Source: Chamaecrista fasciculata
Taxonomy: Eukaryota > Streptophyta > Magnoliopsida > Fabales > Fabaceae
DNA: 64,000 nt
NCBI GenBank assembly: GCA_003254925.1
Contig: QANZ01045711.1
Span: 78,032-142,031, forward strand
Direction: 5' to 3'
A program made the position numbers and the translations under genes. The notes beneath the pieces were generated by a model. It had not been told where the DNA came from. It ran no database searches and worked only from the letters and a program-made list of their open reading frames with translations. Below, one piece after another: positions 1 to 10,348 of this stretch (position 1 is the stretch's first letter; each line of letters starts with the position of its first letter).

Positions 1-180
1 GGGAAAAAAAAATGGCTGAACCGGTTTGGGAGACGGTCCAGCGGGTGGACCGGGTTTTCCGGTTTTTTGCCGGTTATTCCCGGTCCATTCCGGTTCAACC
101 CACACTTCGGTTTTTTGGGTTGAACCAGACCGCCTTGCTCTTCGGCTCTCGGTCGGACCGGCCGGTCCGGTCCGGGTTTA
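1..180. repeat. hAT-like GC-rich repeat, partial end
   Basis: This stretch is rich in ACCGG/CCGGT and GGTCGG motifs, unlike the AT-rich sequence after it. The same motif style bounds the element at 24319-24885, which has an 8-bp target duplication, so I read this as part of a related hAT-like element whose other end lies outside the window. The open frame across it (12-257) is a by-product of this composition and matches no protein I know. Confidence 0.45.
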
Positions 181-1220
181 ACATCACTGAAAATCATAGA
201 AAAAAAATTGTAATTTGCAACAGTGGTTACTGTAGCTGTCGGTGCATTGTAGCATGACGCAAGCGATGACGTCATCAGAGACACTGTAGCATGGGACCCA
301 CCAGTTACTGTAGCAACGCGTTTTCCACTGTAGTAGCTGAAAATTTTCTATAAATAGGCCTTCGACGCGAGCTTCTCAAAGCCATCCTCCAAATTCTTCG
401 TCTCTCTTCTCGTTTCTCTATATATATATATTATATTATATTTTATTGTTAAGGCTCTCATAGGAGAATTATATCCTAGTTGGGATAATATTCTTCCTAT
501 GAGTAGCTAATTTTTAGTCTGGAGGAGAATCTTTTAGAGGCCAGAGCTTAGGAGCTTTATCAGGGAAGTTTATTATCTTTCTTTTGTAATTCTTTTAAGA
601 ATTTAATTATCTTGTTTGGATTATTATTTTCTTATTTGTTAAGTATAAGACTCTTATTTAAGAGATTGTGCTTTATTTTATTTCTTTATTTATTATTCCA
701 CCTTTGGCCGGTTCTATCTTGTTGATCTTACCGCCTAGGATGGTACCTCCTATATGGATAGTTTTATCTCTTATATTTGAGTCACCATTTGCTTATGAGG
801 TTATTGATTTAATTATTTAATTTTCTCGGTTGAGGAATTATTTAATTAATTAATAATCTAAGTCTTGAGGTCTCAAGGCTATTATTGGATAATGGTTTGC
901 TAAGATAATAGATTCCATAATTATTTTGTAAGCTAGGAAGGCCGATATTAGATCTCTCCAAAGGACATTTTTATATATTTGTTTTATTTTCTCTTATTTT
1001 TTATTTTATTGTTTCTTTTACTTTTATTTTATTTTCATGTATTCTTAATTTCACCATCTTTTCCTTTATATTTTATTTAGCGCTTTTACCCGATTTTAAT
1101 TACTTTCATAATTAATTATTAATCTTTATAAGGAGTCCCATAAGTGAATACGATCTAGGTTGTGCCGCTATGCTGCATAATTTAGTTAATTAATTTGATA
1201 GTTTAGCGACGGGCTCATCA
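181..1220 (+). mobile_element. LTR-like retrotransposon remnant with TATA box
   Basis: A TATA box (TATAAATAGG, about 350-359) follows several TGTAGC motifs and precedes a pyrimidine-rich leader, as in plant LTR promoters. The far part (about 1140-1220) has the phrase 'gtgaatacgatctagg...gccgctatgctgcat', which resembles the 3' end of long gypsy LTRs. I found no second LTR, no clear termini and no coding region, so class and borders are tentative. Confidence 0.35.
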
Positions 1221-1228
1221 GTGCTTAA

Positions 1229-1526
1229 GGGTTTGTTTGGATTGAGGATACTGAGGGAGAAGGGAAGGGGAGGATATAGGTTTGGGACCTCTCCCCCTTT
1301 TTTGGAAACTTGAAGATTGGAGGGGAAGAAATTGAGGGCGATTAAGTTTTAATCCCTCTTCTTCCTTCTTCCTTCATAAATTACAAATACTCCAAATTGG
1401 GTTATTTTGGAGGAAGAGCTACTTCCCCAAACAAAGGGGGGAGCTTCCCTCCTCTCTCCCTCCAATCTCTTCCCTCTCCTCCTCCTCCAATATCTTCCCT
1501 CCCCTTCCATGAATCCAAACAAACCC
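1229..1526. mobile_element. Tourist-like (PIF/Harbinger) MITE
   Basis: Terminal inverted repeats begin GGGTTTGTTTGGAT and end ATCCAAACAAACCC, and TAA flanks both sides (1226-1228 and 1527-1529). A 3-bp TAA duplication with this terminus is typical of Tourist-type MITEs. The 298-bp element is GGGAG/CTCCC rich, lacks a reading frame and would need a transposase in trans. Confidence 0.75.
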
Positions 1527-1529
1527 TAA

Positions 1530-3176
1530 GTGTCGATGTTCCTAGATTTGAGCATATGGTATAATAACTATAATGTTTCAATACTGGTGCTTAATTTTAA
1601 AATGAATTTAACCTCATTATCTGGATTCATGAATATCTAAGCCATATTTAACTGTTGGTCATCTGACTTTTCTGTAGTCTCATTTTGTGCAAGCTTTTAT
1701 CAAATTTCTGATTCCCTATACTATTGATTAGCTTTGGTCAGCTGACTTACTACTTTTCTTTCTTATCTTTCACTGTGTTATAGGAACATTTTTTAATAGT
1801 ATACTTTACATAATGCCAAGATTGCAAGTTTTGTGGTGTGCCATTTACTTCGTGATGTCTTATTTTCCTTTTCATCTCATATTCACTCACCTATTTGAAA
1901 ATTAAAATTTTTTTCCATTAATATATATTCATAGATATTGATGATTGGATAGCTATCAATGATCCAGTTGGCATCTTATCTATGTTTTCGGGTAAGTCCT
2001 TCACCTTGTTGTTAATGGCATCAATGTTTTTTTTTTTTCCTTTGCTTTTGAGTTCTGACTTTGGATTACATTGTTGAATTCAGTGCTTCTTTGTGCTTAG
2101 ATTTCAAATAATTTTTTTGTAGTCACTCCTATTGGCTAACTTCCTATGTTTATAAAGGTTCATCCTACATTTGTATGACTGGAAACTAGAGATTCTTTAC
2201 AAAATTGTGCCCCTATGGTAATATTTTGAGTTTTGAAGAAGAATAAATTATTTTAGTTGTAATATGGCAGAATCTTTTCATACATGGATAAAATATTGTG
2301 TTTCTAATATTGTTACTTTGTTTTTTGTCATATGAATCTCAACTAATTGTTCACTTTTTTTCTTTCACACACATTTCACAGTTCGCATATAAGCATTATT
2401 TATCAAAATGGAAAATGCTCTTCTACCTCAGGCTATTGCTATAGAGATTCATGAAGACAACAATATAATGTGAGTACTTCATATACATCCCAACATGCCC
2501 TACTACTATCTACATGGGTCTCAATGTTAAAACTAATTTTGAATATCAACTACTCTATACAACACAATACTTTTTTTTTCTTTTCAAAATAATGTATTTT
2601 GAAATGGACAATGCTAGTGCTAGTGTTATAGCAAAGTGCAAACAATTACATGTTTATGTCTCTCTCTTCACTTCATTTCAATAAAAAAAATAAAAAGTAA
2701 AAAGAAAATATCAAATCATCCTATACATATCAATGATAAAGAGAGGCTATTAAATAAAAGAAGTTTTTTACTAATTAAATTAATAATTTGATCTCTAAAA
2801 GAAATAGGTGGATGCCATAAAGATATGTACAGATATATAATAAGGTTAGTTAAATTGTGATTGTCCTCCTCCCTATTTATTGATTCCTCTCTCCCATGCA
2901 TGCAATTCATGCAAAAGGCTCTTCAAGTTAAAGACTTTGTAACTCCGTATATATATCTCGTCTCGACTTCTTCTGATTCTAACGTGCAGGTCGGTCCTCA
3001 GAACTTTTTAGTGGACTTGAAGATCAATCAGCCACATCTATGGGAAGGTAACAAAATATATATGTAGCAGATCGATGGCTTAGCCAAGAAAGGTTTGGAT
3101 GATGTTTTTGAGGTCTTTTCCTCTTTTATGGAAGCTAAGGGTGTTGCCTACCATGCACATTGAGTAAGGGTGAGTT

Positions 3177-3208
<32 letters not shown>

Positions 3209-3454
3209 GATGAAGTGTAACAGATACTTAACATTCAAAAGTTAATTTCCTAACTATCACACTAATATTCTTTAAAACCCCCCGCTCCTCCAAACACCCA
3301 TTGACCATTACATTCTAGCTCTTGTTGAGACATTCTAGTTTAGCTTTAACAACAACAACAAACATACGAAGTTGTTCACAGATTATTTCTAGTCCATGTC
3401 CTCTTATCCAATTTGTCACATATGTAGTATACATGTATGCTATGAATATGATTA
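1530..3454. other. AT-rich intergenic stretch with coding-like scraps
   Basis: No gene is supported. A few short pieces look like exons with splice sites: about 1934-1991 before a GTAAGT donor, 2408-2470 before GTGAGT, 2992-3046 between AG and GTAAC, and 3069-3164, which ends in a stop. I do not recognise the peptides and cannot join them. A (TA)n run lies near 3181-3205. These may be debris of the decayed gene that follows or of another one. Confidence 0.3.
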
Positions 3455-3489
3455 CAATAACATATACTACATATGTGACAAATTGATAA
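3398..3489. repeat. inverted repeat within LAX pseudogene
   Basis: The left arm (about 3398-3440, read on the minus strand) and the right arm (about 3450-3489, plus strand) share 'actacatatgtgacaaatt' followed by a GATAAGA-like stretch. The right arm is the start of the recognisable auxin-carrier exon. The left arm therefore looks like an inverted duplication of it, giving a hairpin with arms of about 40 bp and a short spacer. Confidence 0.6.
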
Positions 3490-5013
3490 GAAAGCATGGA
3501 CTGACATATTTGGGGCATGTTGTGTCATCATAATGTCCATACCATCCTGTTAGATCAAATATAGTAGGCTTTTGATAGAACACGAAAACAGAGTAGGCTT
3601 TGATAGTGTGATCACTGTCCTTAAGGAAATTAAGCCCCCACTATTTGTATGCTGCTGGGTGTTTATGGCAGATCTCCTCCAGGATTTACAAAGCCTGGTG
3701 TTATAGCCAGCAATACTATAACACCTTCTGAACACAAAACAGAGAAAGATAAGTTGAATATGAGATGCTCTGTTTTTTGAGAAGAAGTGTTATTTATAGG
3801 AAAAATCTGAACAGATGCAACCTTTCAGATTCTAACATAAATAACAGGTTACAACCTTTCATAAATGAACATTCATATTTGTTTAAAAGTGAAGAATCAT
3901 GTCTGTTCAGGATTAAACTGAATTCTCTGTTTTATAATGAATGTTCATGACTGTTCATGAATGGGCACTTCTCTATTTATAATTCGAATTAATTAATTAA
4001 TTCGAAAAAACAATAATTAAAATTAATTATTAACCAGAAGCCCAAGTGCCCAAGTGCCCATCTTTGACATATATATATACATATATATATATAATTCAAT
4101 TATTATAAATGACTTAACAATCATTTATATACCCTTCTCAATTCTATAACTTATCAAATGTGGGACTTTTAATTACTAACTATACTAACACATCCTTCTG
4201 TAGCTCTAGAATCTGGTCATATCTGAGTCTTGCCATGACCACTTACACTGCTTTTTACTTGACTATAGCAACGGTTCTTCATGGCCAGGTAATTTCACAT
4301 TTTTACTTAAGTTATAATTAAGGATAAAATGTAAAAAGTTCTCCTGTATTTGGCTATAGCATCATTTCTTCATGGCCAGCTGATTTTTTTTTAGGATGAA
4401 AACGTGACGCCTTCTGCTTCAAACGAGAAACTGTTGTATTTTACGAGACTCGCCAACATATTGTATACATTTGGAGGACATTCTGTGACCGTACGTGTAT
4501 GTTGTTATATATATAAATATTTGCCAAGTAGCCCTTGTAAAAAGTACCATGATTTCTTTGTCACTCTTTACTAGACAATATATCACAATATAGAGTAGTA
4601 TTTTAATTTTATTTAGCCTCACCTATAGTATGAAATATTTAATGAGCAAGTTTAAATTAAATAATGATGGTTGTTATTGATAAAAAAATATTATATGAAA
4701 TCATGTATGATTCTAATTTTTGCAGGTCATATCATTTGGGTATACATGTTCACCATTGTACCTTGAGTGGGACAAGGCCATAGGGATGCATGCCACAAAT
4801 AACATATGGGTGGGTGCATTGGCCAGACTTCTCGTGGTGATACTCATATGGTTTTTTGTCATAATATTTTCATTCTATGATCCCATAAATTTAGCTGATG
4901 TTGCTTTTCTTAGTATCATGGTTTACATTATCCCATGTTTAACCCATATGCTCACTTTTAGAACCTTCGAAGCTAGAGAGGTAATTAAATATAAATTGTT
5001 TATTTACTCTTAA
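3455..5013 (+). pseudogene. AUX1/LAX-type auxin influx carrier, decayed and interrupted
   Basis: Several exon pieces match the conserved AUX1/LAX permease (AAAP family, plasma-membrane auxin-proton symport). Piece one (about 3480-3547, resuming 4196-4288) reads KAWTDIFGACC...IPSF, then SRIWSYL..AMTTYTAFYLTIA and HGQ before a GT donor. Piece two (4396-4491) reads LLYFTRLANILYTFGGHSVTV. Piece three (4725-5001) begins at ISFGYTCSPLYLEWDKAIGM and runs through ALARLLVVILIWFFVIIF to VYIIPCLTHMLTFR before a GT donor. The exon normally between pieces two and three, the N-terminal half and the last exon were not found. An in-frame stop precedes piece one, and a 643-bp solo LTR sits inside it. A second degenerate copy of the HGQ exon end lies near 4350-4380. 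This is a dead gene; the family call rests on motif recognition. Confidence 0.85.
3548..4190. mobile_element. solo LTR inserted in the LAX pseudogene
   Basis: The 643-bp unit begins TGTTAG and ends CTAACA (TG...CA), and is flanked by the 5-bp duplication CATCC (3543-3547 and 4191-4195). Removing it with one CATCC restores a continuous auxin-carrier reading frame, which confirms the borders. No internal retrotransposon sequence is present, so it is a solo LTR left by recombination. The superfamily cannot be told from the LTR alone. Confidence 0.88.
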
Positions 5014-5744
5014 ATCTATAATCATCATTCTAAATTTCTTCAAGTTCTTAAATGAATCTTGTGAAGAATGAGGGAGGCTGGGATAGAATACCTTTTTATG
5101 TGATTATTTTTATGACTTCAAAGGAGATTTTCTAATGAACACTCATATAATATAATGACTATTAAATTTTAGATGAAAAAAGTAGAGAATACTTCTTAAT
5201 GGAGGGATTCTTTTATATATTATATATATATATAATAAAAATTAAGGGGTTTATAGTTTAAAGAGATTTTTGCTCATATGACACTTTGAGAGATTTTTAT
5301 ATTTTGTTAAAATTTATTACAAGAGGTCACATTGTTGTTATTCTAATTGTAATTTTTTTCATTATCTTAAGATTTAATTTATAGATAAAAAAAATCATTT
5401 TTAGTTTCCAAAAATACTAATTAATTGAAGTTAGTATATCACTAAAAAAAGTCATATAAATTGGTAATTATTTTTTTTTCATTTAAGTAACAAAAGAGTT
5501 TGGAATGTCAAGAATGAAACTTATGATGAGCTATTATTCGAAAAGGGGCTTTATAGATTTCGCATCTAATTGAATTCTGGGAATATGATAATCTCTTTCA
5601 TGAATTATTATAATTAACCCAACCCAACTAGTGCCAAGGAGATACCAATCTTTTTTTTGATGGGATGGTGAAGAGATGATCTAGGGTAGGAAGAAGCCAT
5701 AGCAGCCAGCTCAACGCATGTTCGCATACTTTAAGGTCAGGCAT
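5014..5744. other. AT-rich intergenic, nothing recognised
   Basis: It holds low-complexity A/T runs and a (TA)n tract near 5214-5233. There is no open frame with family resemblance and no terminal repeat pair. The expected last exon of the LAX-type gene was looked for here and not seen. Confidence 0.5.
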
Positions 5745-5986
5745 CTGTCCGGTTCGAAATGAGCACAGAACCGCCTAAAACATAAACCGGCCAGAACCGA
5801 TTTAGTTTTATTTTTATTTTTATTTTTTTTACTTATGGATAAAAAATTGATAGATATTGATTGTAAATCTAAACTTGATAGAAATAGTGATCATAAAATG
5901 TCACATGATGATATTAATATTGATGAATATTATAAAAATTGACTATATTTATCTTAATTCATGTAAATTTATGAAATTTACATTTA
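5745..5986. mobile_element. left half of an old hAT-like element
   Basis: It starts with CCGG-type terminal motifs and continues into an AT-rich core with 'agtgatcataaaatgtcac'. That core is matched, in reverse complement, inside the hAT-like element at 24319-24885. The Pack-MULE interrupts it at 5987; the right half is 8045-8264. The left terminus is poorly defined. Confidence 0.6.
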
Positions 5987-6369
5987 GGCAAAACACCCTT
6001 TCATACCCCTAACGTTTGCAGTGATTTTCAGTTATGCCCTTAACGTTTCATTTTGTTCAGACATGCCCTCAATATGCAACTAACGTTTCAATTATGCCCT
6101 CAATTTTGACTCAATGCACATGTGGCAATTTTTTTTTGCTTATGTGTCATTTTTTTTGTTTGACTTGATTACGTGGCATCATGACTGGGCATTCTTATTT
6201 TTTTTTCCACCTTAGCATGATGACTGGATTTACATTTTTGAACATAAAAATTGAGTAAACTAGCAAATCAGTCCCTAGATTTACATTTTTCATCATCTTC
6301 ATTCATTTTAGTCCCAAATTCTCAAAATAAAATTGTAAAGTGTCCCAAAACACTTCCAAACATTTCAAT

Positions 6370-6455
6370 TTAGTCCTTAAAAGTATTAAAAACCCTAAAA
6401 CCTAAACTCTAAAATTCTAAACCCTAAAACCCTAACCCCTAAACCCCTAAAAAAA
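6370..6455. repeat. telomere-like CCCTAAA motifs in Pack-MULE arm
   Basis: Degenerate repeats of the plant telomere unit (AACCCTAAA, ACCCTAACCCC) lie in the left arm and are mirrored as TTTAGGG/TTAGGGTT at about 7570-7640. Since they are part of the terminal inverted repeat, they travelled with the element and are not evidence of a former chromosome end. Confidence 0.6.
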
Positions 6456-6540
6456 CCACTCTCTTGCAATTTGGTCCCTAAGTCCTCAAATTTATTAAAT
6501 CAGAATTAAAAAAAATTGGTTCCTAAATCCTAATTTCATT

Positions 6541-6606
6541 ATCATCTTCATCTTCATCATCATCATCATCATCATCTTCTTCACCTTCATCATCTTCATC
6601 ATCTTT
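6541..6606. repeat. (TCA)n microsatellite, mirrored at about 7395-7475
   Basis: TCATCA/TCTTCA repeats lie at the inner end of the left arm, with the complementary GATGAT/GAAGAT run at the inner end of the right arm. The two differ in length, as expected if the microsatellite kept slipping after the element inserted. Confidence 0.75.
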
Positions 6607-6889
6607 GTAATTTGAACAAACAAGGAGAACCGAGAACCCAATGGTGAACCCTAGAATTAAACCGTTGCCGATCTCGAGAAGTGAGGAAAGGAAAATCTCG
6701 CAGACATGAATTTCAATTTGGCCTTAGACGCCACCATATTCCAAGTTGGCCTCATATTTCATAACATAACCATATAACCATGAATTTCGCAAATTCATCA
6801 ACCAGTGAGGAACATGCAACAAAATCTCTCACGATATTCATCTAATTAATTAACAAACAATCACACAGTGAGCGTGATATCTCCGACGA

Positions 6890-7160
6890 ATTTATCAGAT
6901 CTATCCTCTTCGAGTCCACCAAAATGTTCAAGAAGTTCAGAGTGTGCGCCTAGAGCTCCGATGATGCCGCGATCTCTTCCAGAACCTTCCTCTTCTTCTC
7001 GATCTCCACCGTCGGGTTCATGAAGAAATCAAATACCGCAGATTTCGAGAAGATCTCGTTGACCTTCTCGAGATCTTCGACGGTGCCGGCGCCGACGAAT
7101 CTCAGCTTGAGGGAATGGATTGTGGTGGTGGCAGAGGATGGGAGGTTGAAGAGAAGGTTT
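6890..7160 (-). pseudogene. atpD: captured chloroplast ATP synthase delta-chain (AtpD) fragment
   Basis: Read on the minus strand, the frame gives DLEKVNEIFSKSAVFDFF, then NPTVEIEKKRKVLEEIA, SSEL, an in-frame TAG, and HTLNFLNILVDSKRIDLIN. Order and spacing match the N-terminal domain of the nuclear-encoded delta subunit of chloroplast CF1, which links CF1 to the stalk. Upstream residues (LPSSATTTIHSLKLR) look like transit-peptide sequence joined directly to the delta domain, implying an internal loss. Similarity stops after DLIN, and the C-terminal domain is absent. The stop and truncation make it non-functional. It lies between the long inverted repeats of a MULE, so I infer capture. The family match is by recognition, without a database search. 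Confidence 0.85.
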
Positions 7161-7427
7161 TGGGAGAAAATCAGACAAAGGTTCTCGGTAGAGAGAGAGA
7201 TAGGTTGAAATAAAAAAAATCCCCCATTTATTTCTTATTTCTTACATTTTGGTTCTATTATTAGGGAGGGAATGAACCGGAGAAAGGGTTATGGTCGAGA
7301 AAGAGGGTTTTGAGATTGGTGAGAGAAGAGAGGTCAGGGATGGCACCGGAATTTAGTTTAAATTCCAAATAGGCCCTCTTGTGTTTGTTCAAATTACAAA
7401 GATGATGAAGATGATGAAGGTGAAGAA

Positions 7428-7466
<39 letters not shown>

Positions 7467-8044
7467 GAAGATGAAGATGATAATGAAATTAGGATTTAGG
7501 AACCAATTTTTTTTTAATTCTGATTTAATAAATTTGAGGACCTAGGGACCAAATTGCAAGAGAGTGGTGTTTTTAGGGGTTTAGGGGTTAGGGTTTTAGG
7601 GTTTAGAATTTTAGAGTTTGGGTTTTAGGGTTTTTAATACTTTTAAGGACTAAATTGAAATGTTTGGAAGTGTTTTGGGACACTTTACAATTTTATTTTG
7701 AGAATTTGGGACTAAAATGAATGAAGATGATGAAAAATGTAAATCCAGGGACTGATTTGCTAGTTTACTCAATGTTTATGTTTAAAAATGTAAATCCAGT
7801 CATCATGCCATGGTGGAAAAAAAATAAGAATGCCCAGTCATGATGCCACGTAATCAAGTCAAACAAAAAAAAATGACACATAAGCAAAAAAAATTGCCAC
7901 ATGTGCATTGAGTCAAAATTGAGGGCATAATTGAAACGTTGGTTGCACATTGAGGGCATGTCTAAACAAAATGAAACGTTAAGGGCATAACTGAAAATCA
8001 CTGCAAACGTTAGGGGCATGAAAGGGTGTTTTGCCTTACATTTA

Positions 8045-8264
8045 TGACATTGTTAATTTTATTTTTTTTACTTTTATTTGTTTCACTGTATTAATGTTAT
8101 AATTGTAATTTACAACTTAATTATGATGATTTAAATTCAAATTTTATTATATTTAGATTTTTGTTAGTTAATTTATTGGTTACCGGTTAAACTCTGGTCA
8201 AACCATTGAATCTTCAACTGTTAGCACGACCAGTTCAATGTCCGATCCGATTTTTAAAACATTG
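8045..8264. mobile_element. right half of the old hAT-like element
   Basis: This continues the AT-rich core seen at 5745-5986 and ends in 'ggttaccggttaaac...tttttaaaacattg', which resembles the inverted end of the 24319-24885 element. The split is explained by the Pack-MULE insertion and its 9-bp duplication. Confidence 0.6.
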
Positions 8265-8780
8265 CTATTTATAAGGCTTCCTCAACCTCACCTCTTTTAA
8301 TACCACCGATGTGGGACTTGGGAGAAACCCCAACAAGATTGTCAACATATGAGGTCAAACCATATGCCCAAAATTCGGTTTCCATGATTTTTCACATTTA
8401 GTCCTAAACCCACTTGGAAATCTACTTTCAGAGCGTGATTTGACCTTGTTTGTCAAATATCTCAAGTGGGTGGAGAAATCACTTCTCAATAGTTAAGAGT
8501 AACACATGGTTTTAAATTTGTATTTTCAAATAATAAAATAAATAAAATATATTTTTAACACTTATAAAATATATAAAATCAAGTTTACTCAAGGTAATAG
8601 GGATCTCTGATTATATATATATATATAATATGGCGATCACTGTATTTTTTATGATAAACATTACCAATATACTGTCTAAAGAGTTGGATGTTGGTTATGT
8701 AGTCCCTTGTCTAATTTTAAGATGATTTTTGAGTGATACTTGTTACAAAAGGGCAAATGTCTTAGAAGCTGGAGTCATGT
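8265..8780. other. intergenic, nothing recognised
   Basis: AT-rich sequence with a (TA)n run near 8614-8628. No coding frame or terminal repeat pair was found. Confidence 0.5.
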
Positions 8781-8841
8781 TTTAGCCTTAGTGAGCACCG
8801 GGGCCCAACTCATCTAAACTTTCTCCGAAAAAAAAAAAGAA
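8781..8841 (+). mobile_element. 5'-truncated SINE copy
   Basis: The string 'accggggcccaactca' followed by 'ctaaactttctcc' and an A-run of about 11 matches the 3' end of the full-length SINE on the minus strand at 49621-49828. The tRNA-like head is missing. 5' truncation before a 3' A-tail is usual for retroposed copies. Confidence 0.6.
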
Positions 8842-8980
8842 CAAATGCTTCACATATGTGTGGACTTCTTTGAAGAAACTGCAATGTTTAGATCAGTTAG
8901 CGTTTCTACAAAATCAAAAATTGTAAATCAATTCATCTATTGGATTAATCAATTTTTATAAACAGTGAACATATTTAGAA

Positions 8981-9830
8981 GGTCGAAACTTCATTTTGGT
9001 CCCAAATACTTACCCTAAATTTTATTTTGGATGTTACTATTTTTTTGTCATGTTTTGGTTCTTAATTTTTCTAGAAGTTGTGCTTTGGTTCCTAACTACT
9101 AAATATAGTTATATCTCTTTCATTATAAGTCAGAATGCAACAAAATTAGAGCTATGAGTTACTTTTGATGAGTTCTTTCTATGCCTGATTGGGACTGTCG
9201 ACAAAAGAGATCAAATCACGCATGAAATTAGGCCCATAATTGAGACGTAAATCTCAAAAAGTTGGCAATATATCTCCTATTTTAAGTTTGAATGTGACAA
9301 AATCAAAGCTACGAGTCACTCTTGATGTGATCTATCTTTGTGCAGTTAGAACTATCGGCAACAAGGTCAAATAAACTAGATCTGAAAGTTGGTATTAGTG
9401 TTTTGACCACACCCACTACTAAAAGTACAATTTAACCTTGTTTGCTGATGGCTCCAACTAGACAGATAAACAACTCATCAATAGTAACTCATAGCTCTGA
9501 TTTCATCACATTGATATTTGAAACAAGAGAGATATGACCAACTTCATTAATGAGTAACCCACTTTCAAGGTCGATTTAATCTCGTATGTTGATAGCTAGT
9601 TCAAATTGGACAGAGAAAAAACTCATCGAGAGTAATTTGTAGCTCTGATTTTGTTGCATTTGGACATCAAACGAGAGAGATATGACCAGGTTTAGTAGAT
9701 ATGGACCAATCATGAAACTTATTAAAGACTAAAATGAAAGTCTTGAGAAACATCAAAGATACAAAGAAAAATATTAGAGACTAAAACAGAATTTAAGATA
9801 AACATTAGATACCAACATGAGGTTTTGGCC
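8981..9830. mobile_element. non-autonomous MULE, TTTTGGTCC type
   Basis: Ends are GGTCGAAACTTCATTTTGGT and the near-complement ATGAGGTTTTGGCC. Flanking 9-mers TATTTAGAA and TATATATAA agree at 7 of 9 positions. The 850-bp body has 'tatgacca' and 'gagagatatgacc' blocks in both orientations. It is close in length and content to 20142-20986, so the two are family members. No coding capacity. Confidence 0.65.
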
Positions 9831-9984
9831 TATATATAAATTGGTCCCTTAAAAATATAATGAATAATGAATTGACCCAATTCCTGGAAGTGTTATTTCT
9901 ACTCTTTAATTCGTAAAAGTTGTAAAGGAGGGCAATATATAAATTCTTTAATCTCTACAAATTAGTTCTTAAAAAAATATATAC

Positions 9985-10348
9985 TTAAAGGCTAGGAAGC
10001 ATGGACACTTCATTTTGAGGGCGTTTCACCGTGTCAGACATGTGTCCGTATCCGACACCCGTACGACACCCACACGACACATATTCATAAATTTCAGAAT
10101 ATAAAATTATTATTTTTTACTTTAACATGATAAACAATATAAAATAATAATACATATGACATATATTATGAATAGATATTATAATTTTTATAGTTTTCAT
10201 CAAAATTTATGGTTTTTTAATTATTTATATATATAAATATATGTCATGTTGTGTCGTGTCGTGTAAGTTTAAGAATTTGACGTGTCGGTGTGTTCGTGAC
10301 GGTGTCGTGTCCCGTGTCCGTGTCAGTGTCCATGCTTCATAGCTTTAG
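9985..10348. mobile_element. MITE with GTGTCC-rich inverted ends
   Basis: The ends are inverted: AAGGCTAGGAAGCATGGACAC on the left against the complement of GTGTCCATGCTTCATAGCTTT on the right. GTGTCG/CGACAC repeats lie just inside each. I could not settle the target duplication, so the superfamily is open. Confidence 0.6.

Larger units (their letters stand above)
5978..8044. mobile_element. Pack-MULE (Mutator-like element with captured host sequence)
   Basis: The element proper is 5987-8035 (2049 bp), flanked by the perfect 9-bp duplication TTACATTTA (5978-5986 and 8036-8044), the Mutator hallmark. Ends read GGCAAAACACCCTTTCAT and its complement. The terminal inverted repeats are very long, about 600-650 bp: 5987 to about 6610, mirrored from about 7390 to 8035. 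They contain telomere-like CCCTAAA runs and a TCATCA microsatellite. The unique interior (about 6620-7380) has a higher GC content and carries a chloroplast ATP synthase delta-chain fragment on the minus strand. No transposase is present, so it is non-autonomous. It sits inside an older hAT-like element. Confidence 0.92.

Noticed and set aside
12..257. 81-residue open frame at the left edge
   Set aside because: It lies in CCGG-rich repeat sequence related to the hAT-like ends and has no recognisable domain.
6370..6455. Chromosome end or interstitial telomere fusion
   Set aside because: The CCCTAAA-like units are degenerate, few and mirrored in the other MULE arm, so they are part of a transposon.
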